64,000 nucleotides of DNA, from assembly GCA_900114885.1 (NCBI GenBank), contig FOUN01000004.1:124001-188000 (forward strand), written 5' to 3'. Positions within the stretch are counted from its first letter, which is position 1. Every line of letters starts with the position of its first letter. A program made the translations under genes and the position numbers. Shown piece after piece: positions 37,183 through 46,006 of the stretch. Source of the DNA: Psychrobacillus psychrodurans. GTDB taxonomy: Bacteria > Bacillota > Bacilli > Bacillales_A > Planococcaceae. The notes beneath the pieces were generated by a model. The model saw only the letters and a program-made list of their open reading frames with translations, ran no database searches and was not told the origin of the DNA.

Positions 37183-37902
37183 ATGGCAGGAATTTATATT
37201 GATTCTTTTGATTTCCAGTATTTAAAAAAGTGTACATTAGGCGAAAGACTTCGATTCTTCCGTCAGAAAATGATTCAATATCACGGATCAGAAAATTATA
37301 CAACTACAGCTCTAGGTGAACGCTTAAATGTAACCCCCCAGACCATATCAGCAATTGAACGAGGGGTATCTAAAAACCCTTCATTCTTGGTAATAAACGA
37401 ATTAACCGAGGAGTATAGAGTTCCTTTGAAATCTGTTACAGATAAATTCTATGAAGGAGATGAAGAGCTCTTTACAATTGGAATACCAAATGTTATTGAA
37501 ACAGATCTCGACTTTGATGACTTTGATGAACTATATATTAACGGCACTAAAATAGATTTAACACATGAGGATATCGGGGATACAGAGGATTCCCTAGAGT
37601 CTTTAACATCTATCTTTGATATTGAGTCAAGAACAGGCATACTCTTCTACGAAATTCATGCCAAAGATATAATCAGACCTTTGTATCACCAACATGTGAA
37701 TTCAAATTTAAATCACAGTGACACAGTAGAACTTTTATCTCGGTTAATCTTTGATACTGAAAAGTATTCTGTAAGAAACAAACAAGCTTCAGAAATTCAT
37801 CCCGAAGTTCAAGCACTTGAGCTATTGTCTAATGCAAATAAAACACTAGATTCTATTGAGTTAATAGACTTTATGTTGAAAAGACAGGGGGATGACAATT
37901 AA
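37183..37902 (+). CDS. XRE-family regulator of the element
   Basis: 239 residues; ATG 37183 is placed correctly after AAGGAG, whereas ATG 37174 overlaps that site. N-terminal helix-turn-helix with LGERLNVTPQTISAIERGVS; the rest is an acidic, helical domain without protease motif. Placed before xis and int, it resembles the control gene of integrative elements and may set the switch between the divergent transcripts. Its stop overlaps the next small frame (TAATG). Confidence 0.8.
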   Translation: MAGIYIDSFDFQYLKKCTLGERLRFFRQKMIQYHGSENYTTTALGERLNVTPQTISAIERGVSKNPSFLVINELTEEYRVPLKSVTDKFYEGDEELFTIGIPNVIETDLDFDDFDELYINGTKIDLTHEDIGDTEDSLESLTSIFDIESRTGILFYEIHAKDIIRPLYHQHVNSNLNHSDTVELLSRLIFDTEKYSVRNKQASEIHPEVQALELLSNANKTLDSIELIDFMLKRQGDDN

Positions 37903-38033
37903 TGCAACAACCATCGTTTGGTTATAAGATTACTAATCGCCTCTTAAATCTTTTTGTATTATACAGGAGGATCATCATTCACAAATACACTAATAACAAA
38001 GGAGGGGTTATCTATGACAAATACTTTCAATAA
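37902..38033 (+). CDS. Small overlapping ORF between regulator and xis
   Basis: 43 codons, MQQPSFGYKITNRLLNLFVL..., start ATG sharing bases with the regulator stop and end overlapping xis by 20 nt in another frame. A GGGGGAT site is about 9 nt upstream. It could be a real short protein or a translational coupler that carries ribosomes to xis. Low certainty. Confidence 0.3.
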   Translation: MQQPSFGYKITNRLLNLFVLYRRIIIHKYTNNKGGVIYDKYFQ

Positions 38034-38280
38034 TACTGAGCCATACAACGACAAAGAAGAATTTATTTCAATTGTAGTGCGTCAAACATTGCAAACAGCA
38101 AAACAAACTTTCACTATTGGCGAATGGATGTCCTTAAAAGAGGGAGCAAAATATGCAGATGTCTCGTATAACACATTTATGAAATTCCGTTCAAAGGGAT
38201 TAAAAGTGTCAGAGGTAGATGGTGTTAGAAGAGTTTCACGCAAGGAAATTGATCGGTTTCTAGAGAATCACAGCTTCTAA
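38014..38280 (+). CDS. xis: Excisionase-like DNA-binding protein
   Basis: 88 residues from ATG 38014, which follows AAAGGAGGGG. The second half is a MerR/excisionase winged helix (MSLKEGAKYADVSYNTFMKF, then VDGVRRVSRKEIDRFL). Immediately upstream of int, as expected for an excisionase that directs element excision. Confidence 0.8.
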   Translation: MTNTFNNTEPYNDKEEFISIVVRQTLQTAKQTFTIGEWMSLKEGAKYADVSYNTFMKFRSKGLKVSEVDGVRRVSRKEIDRFLENHSF

Positions 38281-38385
38281 TCATATTCACATAGGGGATT
38301 TATCTTTAGTTTCGATTATAATATCACTAGAGGTAAATCCTCTCTAATATCATTTGCCCCCGCAACTGAATCAGGAGGAATTATC

Positions 38386-39600
38386 ATGACAAAGAAAAAG
38401 GTATCACCTGTTAAAAGCTATATTCTAAAAAATGGTGAGAAGCGTTACGAGTTCCCAGTGTATTTAGGAATTGATCCACTAACTGGTAAACAGAAGCGCA
38501 CAATGAAACGTGGCTTTAAAACAATTAAAGAAGCTAATTTGGCTTTGGCCCGTATTAAGCTTGATGTTGCAAATGGTACGTACCAACAAGCACGTCCAGA
38601 AACGTATCAAGAGGTTTACGAGCTATGGATAAAGCAATATGAGAAGACTATAGAAGAAAGCACTTACGTAAAAACATTAAGCATCTTTAAAAATCATATT
38701 CTACCTGCGATGGGTGCTTATAAAATCGAAAAGATACATGTTGATGTATGTCAGAAGCACTTGGATGAATGGGCATCGAAGTTAAAGAAGTTTCGCATGG
38801 TAAAAGCTTATGCTGCGAAGGTATTAAACTTCGCGATTAAACGTGGCTATATACAAACAAATCCGTTTTCATATGTAGATTTGCCTACTAACATTTCTAA
38901 GAAGGCTATAGGTGCAGATGATGAGTCGGAGAACTTCTACACACGTGAGCAGCTTGTTGAGTTCCTATCATGTCTAGAACGTGAAAGTAACCACAAAGCT
39001 TATGTTCTATTCCGGTTACTTGCTTTCAGTGGAATGCGTAGAGGGGAAGCTTTGGCTCTTACCTGGAATGACATAGACTTTACAAAGAACGAACTACGCA
39101 TCAACAAGGCCCTTTCACTTGGTAAAGATAACCGACTATATGTTAAATCTACGAAAACAGGTGTTGCTCGAACAATTAAAATGGACGACAAGACAATAGC
39201 TGTTTTAAAAGAGTGGAAGAAAAAGCAGCAGCAAGATTATCTGAAGTTAGGCTTTAATACGATAAAACCTAAACAACTTGTCTTTAGCAATGAAAAAAAT
39301 GAATTCTTACAGCCTACAAGGCTTCGTAAATGGATTATACACACTCAGTCAAAGTATAAGTTAGCCACGATTACCACGCATGGTTTACGTCACACGCATT
39401 GTTCCCTACTATTTGAAGCTGGTGCTAGTTTAAAAGAAGTTCAAGTTCGTTTAGGTCACACTGATGTAAAAACAACTATGGATATTTACACGCATGTTAC
39501 GCAGAAAGCAAAAGATGAAGCAATAATGAAGTTCTCCAGCTACATTGAAAATGTAGTGGATGAACACACTTTGACTACGTTTTTGACTACGTTCGATTGA
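38386..39600 (+). CDS. int: Tyrosine integrase of the ssrA element
   Basis: 404 residues. N-terminal arm-binding and SAM-like core-binding domains (about 1-170), then the catalytic domain with GMRRGEALALTW (first Arg), the beta-hairpin Lys, THGLRHTHCSLLFEAG (His-x-x-Arg), LGHTDVKTTMDIYTH (His and nucleophile Tyr). AGGAGG before ATG. The stop lies 77 nt from attR, the usual place for an integrase that uses the ssrA 3' end. The last codons contain the arm repeats TTGACTACG. Confidence 0.95.
   Translation: MTKKKVSPVKSYILKNGEKRYEFPVYLGIDPLTGKQKRTMKRGFKTIKEANLALARIKLDVANGTYQQARPETYQEVYELWIKQYEKTIEESTYVKTLSIFKNHILPAMGAYKIEKIHVDVCQKHLDEWASKLKKFRMVKAYAAKVLNFAIKRGYIQTNPFSYVDLPTNISKKAIGADDESENFYTREQLVEFLSCLERESNHKAYVLFRLLAFSGMRRGEALALTWNDIDFTKNELRINKALSLGKDNRLYVKSTKTGVARTIKMDDKTIAVLKEWKKKQQQDYLKLGFNTIKPKQLVFSNEKNEFLQPTRLRKWIIHTQSKYKLATITTHGLRHTHCSLLFEAGASLKEVQVRLGHTDVKTTMDIYTHVTQKAKDEAIMKFSSYIENVVDEHTLTTFLTTFD
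39571..39591. repeat. Right-end arm-type repeats
   Basis: TTGACTACG at 39571-39579 and 39583-39591, matching the left-end pair in sequence, period and orientation; they overlap the end of int. Confidence 0.5.
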
Positions 39601-39627
39601 TACTTATTGAAACTAGATGATATAGAC

Positions 39628-39660
39628 AAAAAGAAAAAACCCTTGAATACCAAGGGTTTT
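39628..39660 (-). terminator. ssrA terminator supplied by the element
   Basis: AAAACCCTTG (39636-39645) and CAAGGGTTTT (39651-39660) form a stem; the minus strand continues into TTTTTTC. It replaces the host terminator now displaced to 13.7 kb. Confidence 0.65.
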
Positions 39661-39676
39661 GACTTTGTATGAAATC

Positions 39677-39706
39677 ATATGATTTCGCAATATGGAGACG
39701 GCGGGA
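39677..39706. repeat. attR overlapping the ssrA 3' end
   Basis: Right copy of the 30-bp attachment repeat, 28 of 30 identical to 13772-13801. The first 16 bases lie outside the tmRNA; the last 14 form its 3' acceptor and T-stem end, so ssrA stays intact. Confidence 0.85.
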
Positions 39707-40044
39707 TTTGAACCCGCGTCCAGAAACTCTAACACTTAAGCTTCTACGCGTGTATCTTACCTATTTAAAGTTTCGCGTAGCATTATGCCGATAAGCGGGC
39801 GTCCTGTACGCTAACTTGGAAATCTCTTGTAGACAGCTCAAGTTGCACTGGCTACCGTATCCCACTAAAGTTGAGCTCTACCTAGCCACATGGGCGATGG
39901 ATAGATAAAGCAGATCCGAGCTTACGCTGCGAATGCTAAGTTGTTGTTTGTTTTGCCTGTTGTTATAAGTTCCGTTTTTACGGAGCCGAGCCTCCGACGC
40001 GCAACTCAAGCTCAGACTATCCCTGTCGAATCCATAACGTCCCC
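39693..40044 (-). ncRNA. ssrA: tmRNA (transfer-messenger RNA)
   Basis: 5' end GGGGACGTTATGGATTCGAC and 3' end GGTTCAAATCCCGCCGTCTCCA (split T-arm and acceptor) are diagnostic; the final CCA is not fully encoded. The tag frame inside reads GKTNNNLAFAA after the resume Ala, then TAA. tmRNA with SmpB rescues stalled ribosomes and tags the nascent chain for ClpP-type proteases. The 3' end is the target of the integrated element. Confidence 0.97.
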
Positions 40045-40076
40045 GTTTATGGAATGTAAGCTTAGTTACATAGCTT

Positions 40077-40105
40077 ACTATACATCAAATATGGTCAAAA
40101 TTCAA
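40077..40105 (-). promoter_or_regulatory. ssrA promoter
   Basis: Minus strand TTGAAT, 17 nt, TATAGT, about 33 nt before the mature tmRNA 5' end. Confidence 0.55.
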
Positions 40106-40136
40106 GTGAGACATTCTACCAGTTATGGTTACAGTC

Positions 40137-40604
40137 TTACTGATTACGTTCTTTAAACGCTCTTTCGATATCACGTTTTGCCTCTTTTTTCTTCAAGACA
40201 TCTCGTTTATCGTAATCTTTCTTCCCTTTACCCACACCAATTAACACTTTGGCATAGCCACTTTTCAAGTACATTTTCAACGGCACGATGGTATAGCCAT
40301 CTCTTTTTGTTTCGCCGATTAACGTACTAATTTGTTTTTTGTGTAACAATAGTTTTCTTGCTCTTAACGGGTCGTGGTTAAATCGATTTCCTTGCTCGTA
40401 AGGACTGATATGCATATTGGAGATCCATGCTTCGTTATTACGAATACGTATGAATGCATCTTTCAACTGAACTTTACCGTTACGAATAGATTTTATCTCT
40501 GTTCCTTGGAGAACTATCCCTGCTTCGATCGTTTCTTCAATATAATAATCATGGTTTGCTTTTTTGTTCTGTGCAAGTACCTTATCGTCATGCTTTTTAG
40601 CCAT
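40137..40604 (-). CDS. smpB: SsrA-binding protein SmpB
   Basis: 155 residues from ATG 40604 (AGGGGTGA upstream; GTG 40613 overlaps that site). It shows the SmpB OB-fold sequence: [17 protein letters not shown] with [32 protein letters not shown] and the basic tail [20 protein letters not shown]. It delivers tmRNA to stalled ribosomes. Conserved rnr-smpB-ssrA order. Confidence 0.96.
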   Translation of the reverse strand: MAKKHDDKVLAQNKKANHDYYIEETIEAGIVLQGTEIKSIRNGKVQLKDAFIRIRNNEAWISNMHISPYEQGNRFNHDPLRARKLLLHKKQISTLIGETKRDGYTIVPLKMYLKSGYAKVLIGVGKGKKDYDKRDVLKKKEAKRDIERAFKERNQ

Positions 40605-40626
40605 TTCATTCACCCCTCAAAAACTG

Positions 40627-40654
40627 AGAAAGAGCGATTTGATTATCGCTCTTT
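40627..40654 (-). terminator. Hairpin between rnr and smpB
   Basis: AGAGCGAT (40631-40638) pairs with ATCGCTCT (40645-40652). T-rich flanks exist on both strands; possible partial terminator or processing site. Confidence 0.45.
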
Positions 40655-42966
40655 TATTTTTTCTTTGGACGTTTACGACGTTGTGATTTTTTCGCAACGG
40701 ATTCGTAAAACTTTTGCTTCTGTTTTGGTCCTTTTTTCGGGCCTGGTTGAGATTGTTCTCTTTTTCCAGAACCACCGCTGCCCTTTTTGGATGCGTGTAT
40801 AACTTTTGGTGTTTCTTTTCTAGTACGTTGGAATGCTTTTTTCATACCTACGATTTCAAAATCAATCGAGGCTTCTTCTGGTTTTACGGCAGATACTCGA
40901 ACCGTTACCTCATCACCAATACGGAACTGCTTTCCAGCACGTTCCCCAATCATCATCATTTGACGATCGTCAAAACGATAATAATCATCGGTCATATTCG
41001 TGACATGTACTAGACCTTCAATTGTATTTGGAAGCTCGATAAATAGACCAAAGTTCGTTACGGAACTAACAATACCTTCAAACTCTTCACCGATCTTGTC
41101 AGCCATATACTGCGCTTTTTTAAGTGCATCAGTATCACGCTCTGCATCTACTGCGCGACGTTCACGTTTAGACGTATGCTCTGCAATATCATCCATTATA
41201 GCTCCCCAGTGATTAATGGTAGGCTGTGAAACGTCTTCATTTACTAAGTAAGTGCGTATTAAACGATGGACGATTAAATCCGGATAACGACGAATTGGTG
41301 ACGTGAAGTGGGTATAAAATTCGGTTGATAATCCAAAATGTCCTAGACATTCAGCATAGTATTTCGCTTGCTGTAATGAACGTAAAAGCATTGTAGAAAT
41401 AACCGGTTCTTCTGGCATTCCTTCAATGTTTTCGATAATTTCCTGTAACGCTTTTGGATGAACTTCATTTCCGGTACCTTTAACAACTATTCCAAAGTTC
41501 GTTAAGAAATTAAAGAATCGTTCTAGTTTTTCAGGCTTTGGATCTTCATGAATACGGTAGATGAAAGGTACATCCATCCATTTAAAATGCTCGGCAACTG
41601 TTTCATTGGCAGCAAGCATAAACTCCTCAATCAGACGCTCTGCAACTGTACGTTCTCTTGTTGCAATATCTGTTGGCCAGCCATCTTCATCGACAATAAT
41701 TTTCGCTTCCGGGAAATCAAAGTCAATTGCTCCACGTCTCTCACGTTTCGTACGAAGAACTTCTGCAAGTTCAGCCATTAATTCGAACATTGGCACTAAG
41801 TCCTTATAACGTTCTATTAACGCTTCGTCCTTCTCCTCTACAATCTTATATACATCCGAATACGTCATTCTTTCTGTCGTTCGGATAACACTTTGGAAAA
41901 TTTCATGAGAGGTAACCATACCTGAACCATCAATAATCATTTCACAGGATAATGTTAAACGATCTACTTGCGGATTTAATGAACAAATTCCGTTCGACAG
42001 ACGATGAGGAATCATTGGAATAACACGATCCGCTAAGTATACACTCGTTCCACGGTCATATGCTTCACGGTCTAATGGAGATCCTTCCGTTACATAATGA
42101 CTTACGTCAGCGATGTGGACGCCAAGTTTATATGTACCATCAGAATTTTTCGTAACGGTTACTGCGTCATCTAAGTCTTTAGCATCTGCTCCGTCAATTG
42201 TAACGATTACTTCATTTCGAAGATCTCTACGATCGTTTAAGTCTTTCTCATCAATTTGATCTGGAACAGCTTCTGCTTGGTTGATCACTTCTTCTGGGAA
42301 ATCGATCGTAATTCCATGCTTATAAATAATAGAAAGTATATCGACTCCTGGATCATTTTTGTGACCAAGGATTTGCGTTACCATCCCAGTAGCGGATTTT
42401 CTTTCATTCGGCCATTCTGTAATTTCTACGACTACCTTATGCCCTTCAATCGCGCCTAATGTATCTCCTTTAGCGATAAATACATCCATAGGGACCTTCT
42501 TATCGTCCGGTATAACAAATCCAAAGCCTTTATTGTCTTGGAATGTTCCAACAACTTGCGTCATGCCACGTTGGGTAATTTTAATAATAGAACCTTCTCT
42601 GCGGTCTCCCGATGAATCCTTGGAAACTCGTACAAGTACTTTGTCTCCGTTTACTGCTCCGTTTACTTCCGTTGGAGGTATGAATATATCATCCATTCCA
42701 CTCTCTTCAGGGGTAACGAAACCGAATCCTTTTGCATGTCCTATGAATTTCCCGACTATTAGATTCATACGGGAAGGAATCCCATATCTGTTGGACCTAG
42801 AGCGGACGACTAAACCGTGTTCCTCCATTTGAACAAGCGTTTTCACTAGTTCTTTAAAATCATCTGCATCTACCAGATTAAAATGCTGCTCTAACTCTTT
42901 TGTTGTTAATGGTTTATATTCTTCTGTGTTTAGTAATTCGAGTAATTGTTCTTTCATGTTTTCCAT
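40654..42966 (-). CDS. rnr: Ribonuclease R
   Basis: 770 residues. Order of domains: N-terminal helix-turn-helix/OB cold-shock domains (1-220), the RNB exonuclease domain with [14 protein letters not shown] holding the catalytic aspartates (about 255-270), then an S1 domain ([20 protein letters not shown]) and a Lys-rich tail ending in KRRKRPKKK. It degrades structured RNA 3' to 5' and works with tmRNA-SmpB on defective mRNA. AGGAGG 8 nt before ATG. Confidence 0.96.
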   Translation of the reverse strand: MENMKEQLLELLNTEEYKPLTTKELEQHFNLVDADDFKELVKTLVQMEEHGLVVRSRSNRYGIPSRMNLIVGKFIGHAKGFGFVTPEESGMDDIFIPPTEVNGAVNGDKVLVRVSKDSSGDRREGSIIKITQRGMTQVVGTFQDNKGFGFVIPDDKKVPMDVFIAKGDTLGAIEGHKVVVEITEWPNERKSATGMVTQILGHKNDPGVDILSIIYKHGITIDFPEEVINQAEAVPDQIDEKDLNDRRDLRNEVIVTIDGADAKDLDDAVTVTKNSDGTYKLGVHIADVSHYVTEGSPLDREAYDRGTSVYLADRVIPMIPHRLSNGICSLNPQVDRLTLSCEMIIDGSGMVTSHEIFQSVIRTTERMTYSDVYKIVEEKDEALIERYKDLVPMFELMAELAEVLRTKRERRGAIDFDFPEAKIIVDEDGWPTDIATRERTVAERLIEEFMLAANETVAEHFKWMDVPFIYRIHEDPKPEKLERFFNFLTNFGIVVKGTGNEVHPKALQEIIENIEGMPEEPVISTMLLRSLQQAKYYAECLGHFGLSTEFYTHFTSPIRRYPDLIVHRLIRTYLVNEDVSQPTINHWGAIMDDIAEHTSKRERRAVDAERDTDALKKAQYMADKIGEEFEGIVSSVTNFGLFIELPNTIEGLVHVTNMTDDYYRFDDRQMMMIGERAGKQFRIGDEVTVRVSAVKPEEASIDFEIVGMKKAFQRTRKETPKVIHASKKGSGGSGKREQSQPGPKKGPKQKQKFYESVAKKSQRRKRPKKK

Positions 42967-43008
42967 CTAACATCCCTCCTTTTTCAGCGTGTGCACATTT
43001 GAACTGTT

Positions 43009-43755
43009 TTACACATTCCAATCGAGCGACTCTAAAAAGTTTAATATATCTTCGTGTAATTGTTCTTTTTCTGGGCCAAGTGTGATTACATGCCCGGAAT
43101 TCTCATACCAATTTAGTTTTTTCTCAAAGGACTCTGCCTGTTCAAAGATATAATTGGCAGAAGTAATATCGATGACCTTATCTTTATTCCCTTGTGTTAC
43201 TAAAAGCGGAGCGTACACATGATCTACATGATCACGAACGTTGTATACAAATTCTCTTAGCTCAGCCAATGTTTCCATCGGTGTTTTTCTAATAGCCTCT
43301 ACTTCTTCTTCTATTTGCTGTTCGGATTTTCCTTCATATTTCTTATATTCTTTTGCGTATTTTAATACACCTTCGAACATAATATCCGTCGTTTTCATCG
43401 ACATCGGGGAACACATGGTGACAATACCTTTTACAGGTACTGTATACCCTAACTTCAGTGAAAATACTCCTCCAAGTGATAATCCAGCAACAGCAATTTC
43501 CTCATATCCTGCTGCTTTTAGTCGGTCATATCCTCTCATGACATCTTTCCACCAGTCTTGTGGTCCTGTTTCCAACAGCTCTTCCGGTGGCACACCATGT
43601 CCTTTGTAGTGTGGAGCCAATGATGTGTACCCGTTTTTTTCTAAAAAACGTCCAAGCATACGAACATCTGAGGAATTTCCAGTAAAACCGTGTAACAGCA
43701 ATACGGCACGTTTTCCAGCTTCAAAGAAAAATGGCTTAGGAGTTGAAATTCGCAT
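43009..43755 (-). CDS. est: Carboxylesterase, alpha/beta hydrolase
   Basis: 248 residues, as for the Geobacillus Est30 type. LLLHGFTGN oxyanion region (about 20-28), nucleophile GLSLGG (Ser near 94), Asp in NKDKVID (near 193) and His in ENSGHVI (near 223). It hydrolyses short- to medium-chain esters in the cytoplasm. Between secG and rnr, its conserved Bacillales location. Confidence 0.93.
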   Translation of the reverse strand: MRISTPKPFFFEAGKRAVLLLHGFTGNSSDVRMLGRFLEKNGYTSLAPHYKGHGVPPEELLETGPQDWWKDVMRGYDRLKAAGYEEIAVAGLSLGGVFSLKLGYTVPVKGIVTMCSPMSMKTTDIMFEGVLKYAKEYKKYEGKSEQQIEEEVEAIRKTPMETLAELREFVYNVRDHVDHVYAPLLVTQGNKDKVIDITSANYIFEQAESFEKKLNWYENSGHVITLGPEKEQLHEDILNFLESLDWNV

Positions 43756-43786
43756 ATGTTAAACCTCCATCAATAATAAGCTTTTC

Positions 43787-43842
43787 GCATTATTCACCAT
43801 ACTAATTATTTCATTAATTAGTTTAATATGCCCGAATAATGC
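43787..43842. repeat. Nested palindromes upstream of est
   Basis: Outer arms GCATTATTC (43787-43795) and GAATAATGC (43834-43842), inner arms ACTAATTA (43801-43808) and TAATTAGT (43815-43822). AT-rich, no T tract. Could be a regulatory site or a cruciform-forming sequence. Confidence 0.45.
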
Positions 43843-43940
43843 CTTATATTTCATATGTAATGTAATTAATACTTATTTTAAGAATAAAACACAAATATTT
43901 ATGTAGTCTTCCGTTATTAAGCAGTTCTCGTTGGTTGAAG

Positions 43941-44055
43941 CGTAAGGCGGCGACTCCAGCGGGAATAGCGCGAGCTGAAAGCGCCGCTGGGGCATATTTT
44001 TCGTAGTGACGAGGAGATTGAAGCCGTGCCCGCGGAAAGCGTCCGCCTGAAGCGT
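43941..44055. repeat. Dispersed Bacillales repeat, copy 1
   Basis: GC-rich island in AT-rich DNA. It begins GGCGGCGACTCCAGCGGGA and ends CCCGCGGAAAGCGTCCGCC. The same ends occur at 62521-62614 and, in the opposite direction and diverged, at 57516-57595. Non-coding, with potential to fold. Confidence 0.7.
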
Positions 44056-44111
44056 AAATCAACGGAATACTTGTTTTAAAATTAAATTGATATATGTTTA
44101 AATAATTTTAC

Positions 44112-44151
44112 TTAAAAGAAAACGCCTAACCAATCAGAAGTCGGTCAGGCG
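44112..44151 (-). terminator. secG terminator
   Basis: CGCCTAACC (44123-44131) and GGTCAGGCG (44143-44151) form the stem; the minus strand continues GTTTTCTTTT. Confidence 0.65.
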
Positions 44152-44232
44152 GTTCGCATCTGTTTTATATTCAAAAAGGCTTTGGTCTATAATACACTCG
44201 CCAGAATAAATTATCCAATCAAAAGATTAGGA

Positions 44233-44460
44233 TTAAAATTTAGTTACGGCAATAGTCAATATAAAAAATAGAACTGCAAGTACAATCGTTACTCTATGTA
44301 AGACTAAGTCCATACCTCGAGCTTTTTGTTTTCCAAAAAGTTGTTCAGCCCCACCAGAGATGGCTCCTGAGAGACCAGCACTTTTCCCTGATTGTAACAA
44401 TACAACAACGATTAATGCGATCGCAACGATGACAAGTAAAGTCATTAATAATGCGTGCAT
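44233..44460 (-). CDS. secG: Protein translocase subunit SecG
   Basis: 75 residues, two membrane segments (about 4-23 and 53-73) joined by a loop with [20 protein letters not shown], the SecG signature. It aids SecYEG-SecA export in the membrane. AGGAGGTGG before ATG. Confidence 0.95.
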   Translation of the reverse strand: MHALLMTLLVIVAIALIVVVLLQSGKSAGLSGAISGGAEQLFGKQKARGMDLVLHRVTIVLAVLFFILTIAVTKF

Positions 44461-44734
44461 TTATTCCACCTCCTGATAAGAACGTTCACAACATAAATAA
44501 TTTTACCAAAAAACAGGAACATTGACAACCTATCGCCAAAATATTTAGTTAAAAAAATCTGACTTAACTACGGACATATATAAATAGAAGAACATTGACT
44601 AGCTTTAGAATTGCGTATACTTGTGTTCCGAAGAAATCTTACAAATATAGAGAATCCATTTTTATATAGTGGACTGCCCCCTTTAGTTGGCGTCTAGCAT
44701 TTACGGTGCAGTTCATTATGGATTCTATTTTTAA

Positions 44735-45592
44735 TTATATTATTTTATTAAGATTGATTTCATCTTCAAGTGCACTTAATATTGTCATCTCTTCTATAGC
44801 GATTAAAATATTTTTACCCTTTGAAATCCACTCGTCTCCCTTTGTAACTTCTAAATTATTTAAACATATTCCTTTTCTGATATAACAAATAGCTATTCTC
44901 TTATAATCTGAGAACTTTTTACAGAGAACTATTGCATGTTCCACTTCACTTATAGCCTCTTTGAATCGATCTTCTTTAATTAATAAAAGAGTTATGTTTA
45001 TTAATATGTTAACCTTTATACGTTCTATGTTTCTAAAATTTTTGTACTTTTCAATACTACGAAAGACGAATTTTTTTATTTCTAATGCGGTTTCTATAGT
45101 AAAGAGGTACAAAATAGAATTTACAAAGTAGATATCATTAATAAATAGTAAGTTTCTTTCAGAGATACGTTGCCAAACTTTATTTATAGGGACTCTGGCT
45201 AATGCTATGTTTTTTGTCTCATTCAGTAAAATTAGAGACTGACAAACTAAACATAGATCCTCAATTAGAATATCTTCATTTTTCTTTAGGTATTTTTCGG
45301 CATCGTTGAGAAGTTTTTGAAGTACATCTTTATCGTTATACGTTAAAGAAAATAAGTTATTAAGCATTTGTTGCCTAAGATCATGCTCATAACCTTGTTT
45401 TATATAGATAAATTCATCATGAGTAACCTCCAATTTCGACAGAATATCCCCTATGGCAGAGTACCTAATTTCAGTATTTAATTTCTCGAATTTAGAGTAT
45501 GCACCTTGAGTCATTGTGTCAGCAGCTACATACCTTTGTGAATATCCCTTATTATTTCGGATATAAAAAATAGCTTCTCCATTATTCATCAT
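44735..45592 (-). CDS. Rgg/PlcR-like XRE-TPR regulator
   Basis: 285 residues from ATG 45592 (AGGAGG upstream). N-terminal XRE helix-turn-helix (YIRNNKGYSQRYVAADTMTQ, about 8-27, then AYSKFEK) and a C-terminal all-helical repeat domain (about 75-285) of the type that binds signal peptides in Rgg, ComR, PlcR and AimR. It faces an 18-codon hydrophobic peptide gene, with an 18-bp palindrome between them. This suggests a peptide-responsive regulator controlling both units. Confidence 0.75.
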   Translation of the reverse strand: MMNNGEAIFYIRNNKGYSQRYVAADTMTQGAYSKFEKLNTEIRYSAIGDILSKLEVTHDEFIYIKQGYEHDLRQQMLNNLFSLTYNDKDVLQKLLNDAEKYLKKNEDILIEDLCLVCQSLILLNETKNIALARVPINKVWQRISERNLLFINDIYFVNSILYLFTIETALEIKKFVFRSIEKYKNFRNIERIKVNILINITLLLIKEDRFKEAISEVEHAIVLCKKFSDYKRIAICYIRKGICLNNLEVTKGDEWISKGKNILIAIEEMTILSALEDEINLNKII

Positions 45593-45611
45593 AATCAAAC
45601 CTCCTAAAAGA

Positions 45612-45629
45612 TATTCCTATAGGAATATT
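45612..45629. promoter_or_regulatory. 18-bp palindromic operator
   Basis: ATATTCCTATAGGAATAT is a perfect palindrome between the divergent regulator (start 45592) and peptide (start 45683) genes. It is followed by a T-rich stretch and TATAAC/TATAAT-like -10 elements on both strands around 45645-45653, a layout like ComR and Rgg boxes. Confidence 0.65.
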
Positions 45630-45682
45630 TTGTGATTTTGATAGTATTATAACTTAAAATAATTTTTAGGAGGTGATTATTT

Positions 45683-45739
45683 TGATAGGTGTAATTATAT
45701 CTATTTTAGAATTTTGGTTAATTGGCATAGATGAATAAA
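45683..45739 (+). CDS. Candidate signal peptide gene (SHP-like)
   Basis: 18 codons from TTG: MIGVIISILEFWLIGIDE, then TAA. A perfect AGGAGGTGA lies 8 nt upstream, unusual for chance. The peptide is hydrophobic with an acidic end, like short hydrophobic peptides read by Rgg regulators. It is followed by an AAATCT/AGATTT hairpin with T7. The sequence itself matches none I know; the role is inferred from size, ribosome site and the divergent regulator. Confidence 0.5.
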
Positions 45740-45760
45740 TCTAATAAGATTTTTTTATCT
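45740..45760 (+). terminator. Terminator after peptide gene
   Basis: AAATCT-AATA-AGATTT followed by a T run directly after the stop codon. Confidence 0.5.
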
Positions 45761-45893
45761 GCATAAATCACCCCCCGACTTTTTAGGTCTGGTCTGACGT
45801 ATGATTTATTATTTTCTTTTACCAACTTTCGCTACAGACTAAACTACTAATATCAAATTATAAAATGAATCTAAAACTTCCGAAAATTAATTC

Positions 45894-45925
<32 letters not shown>

Positions 45926-46006
45926 TCTTGTTGCTAAATCTCGAATAAACTCCCCTCTTTTTTGAGATTTACATAAATCTACCATTATAAAATTGGAGGA
46001 ATTCAA

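Noticed and set aside
40374-40802. 142-codon plus-strand frame opposite smpB/rnr
   Set aside because: Antisense to two well-supported genes with no features of its own.
43844-44062. 72-codon minus-strand frame over the repeat at 43.9 kb
   Set aside because: Same reason: most of it is the GC-rich dispersed repeat.
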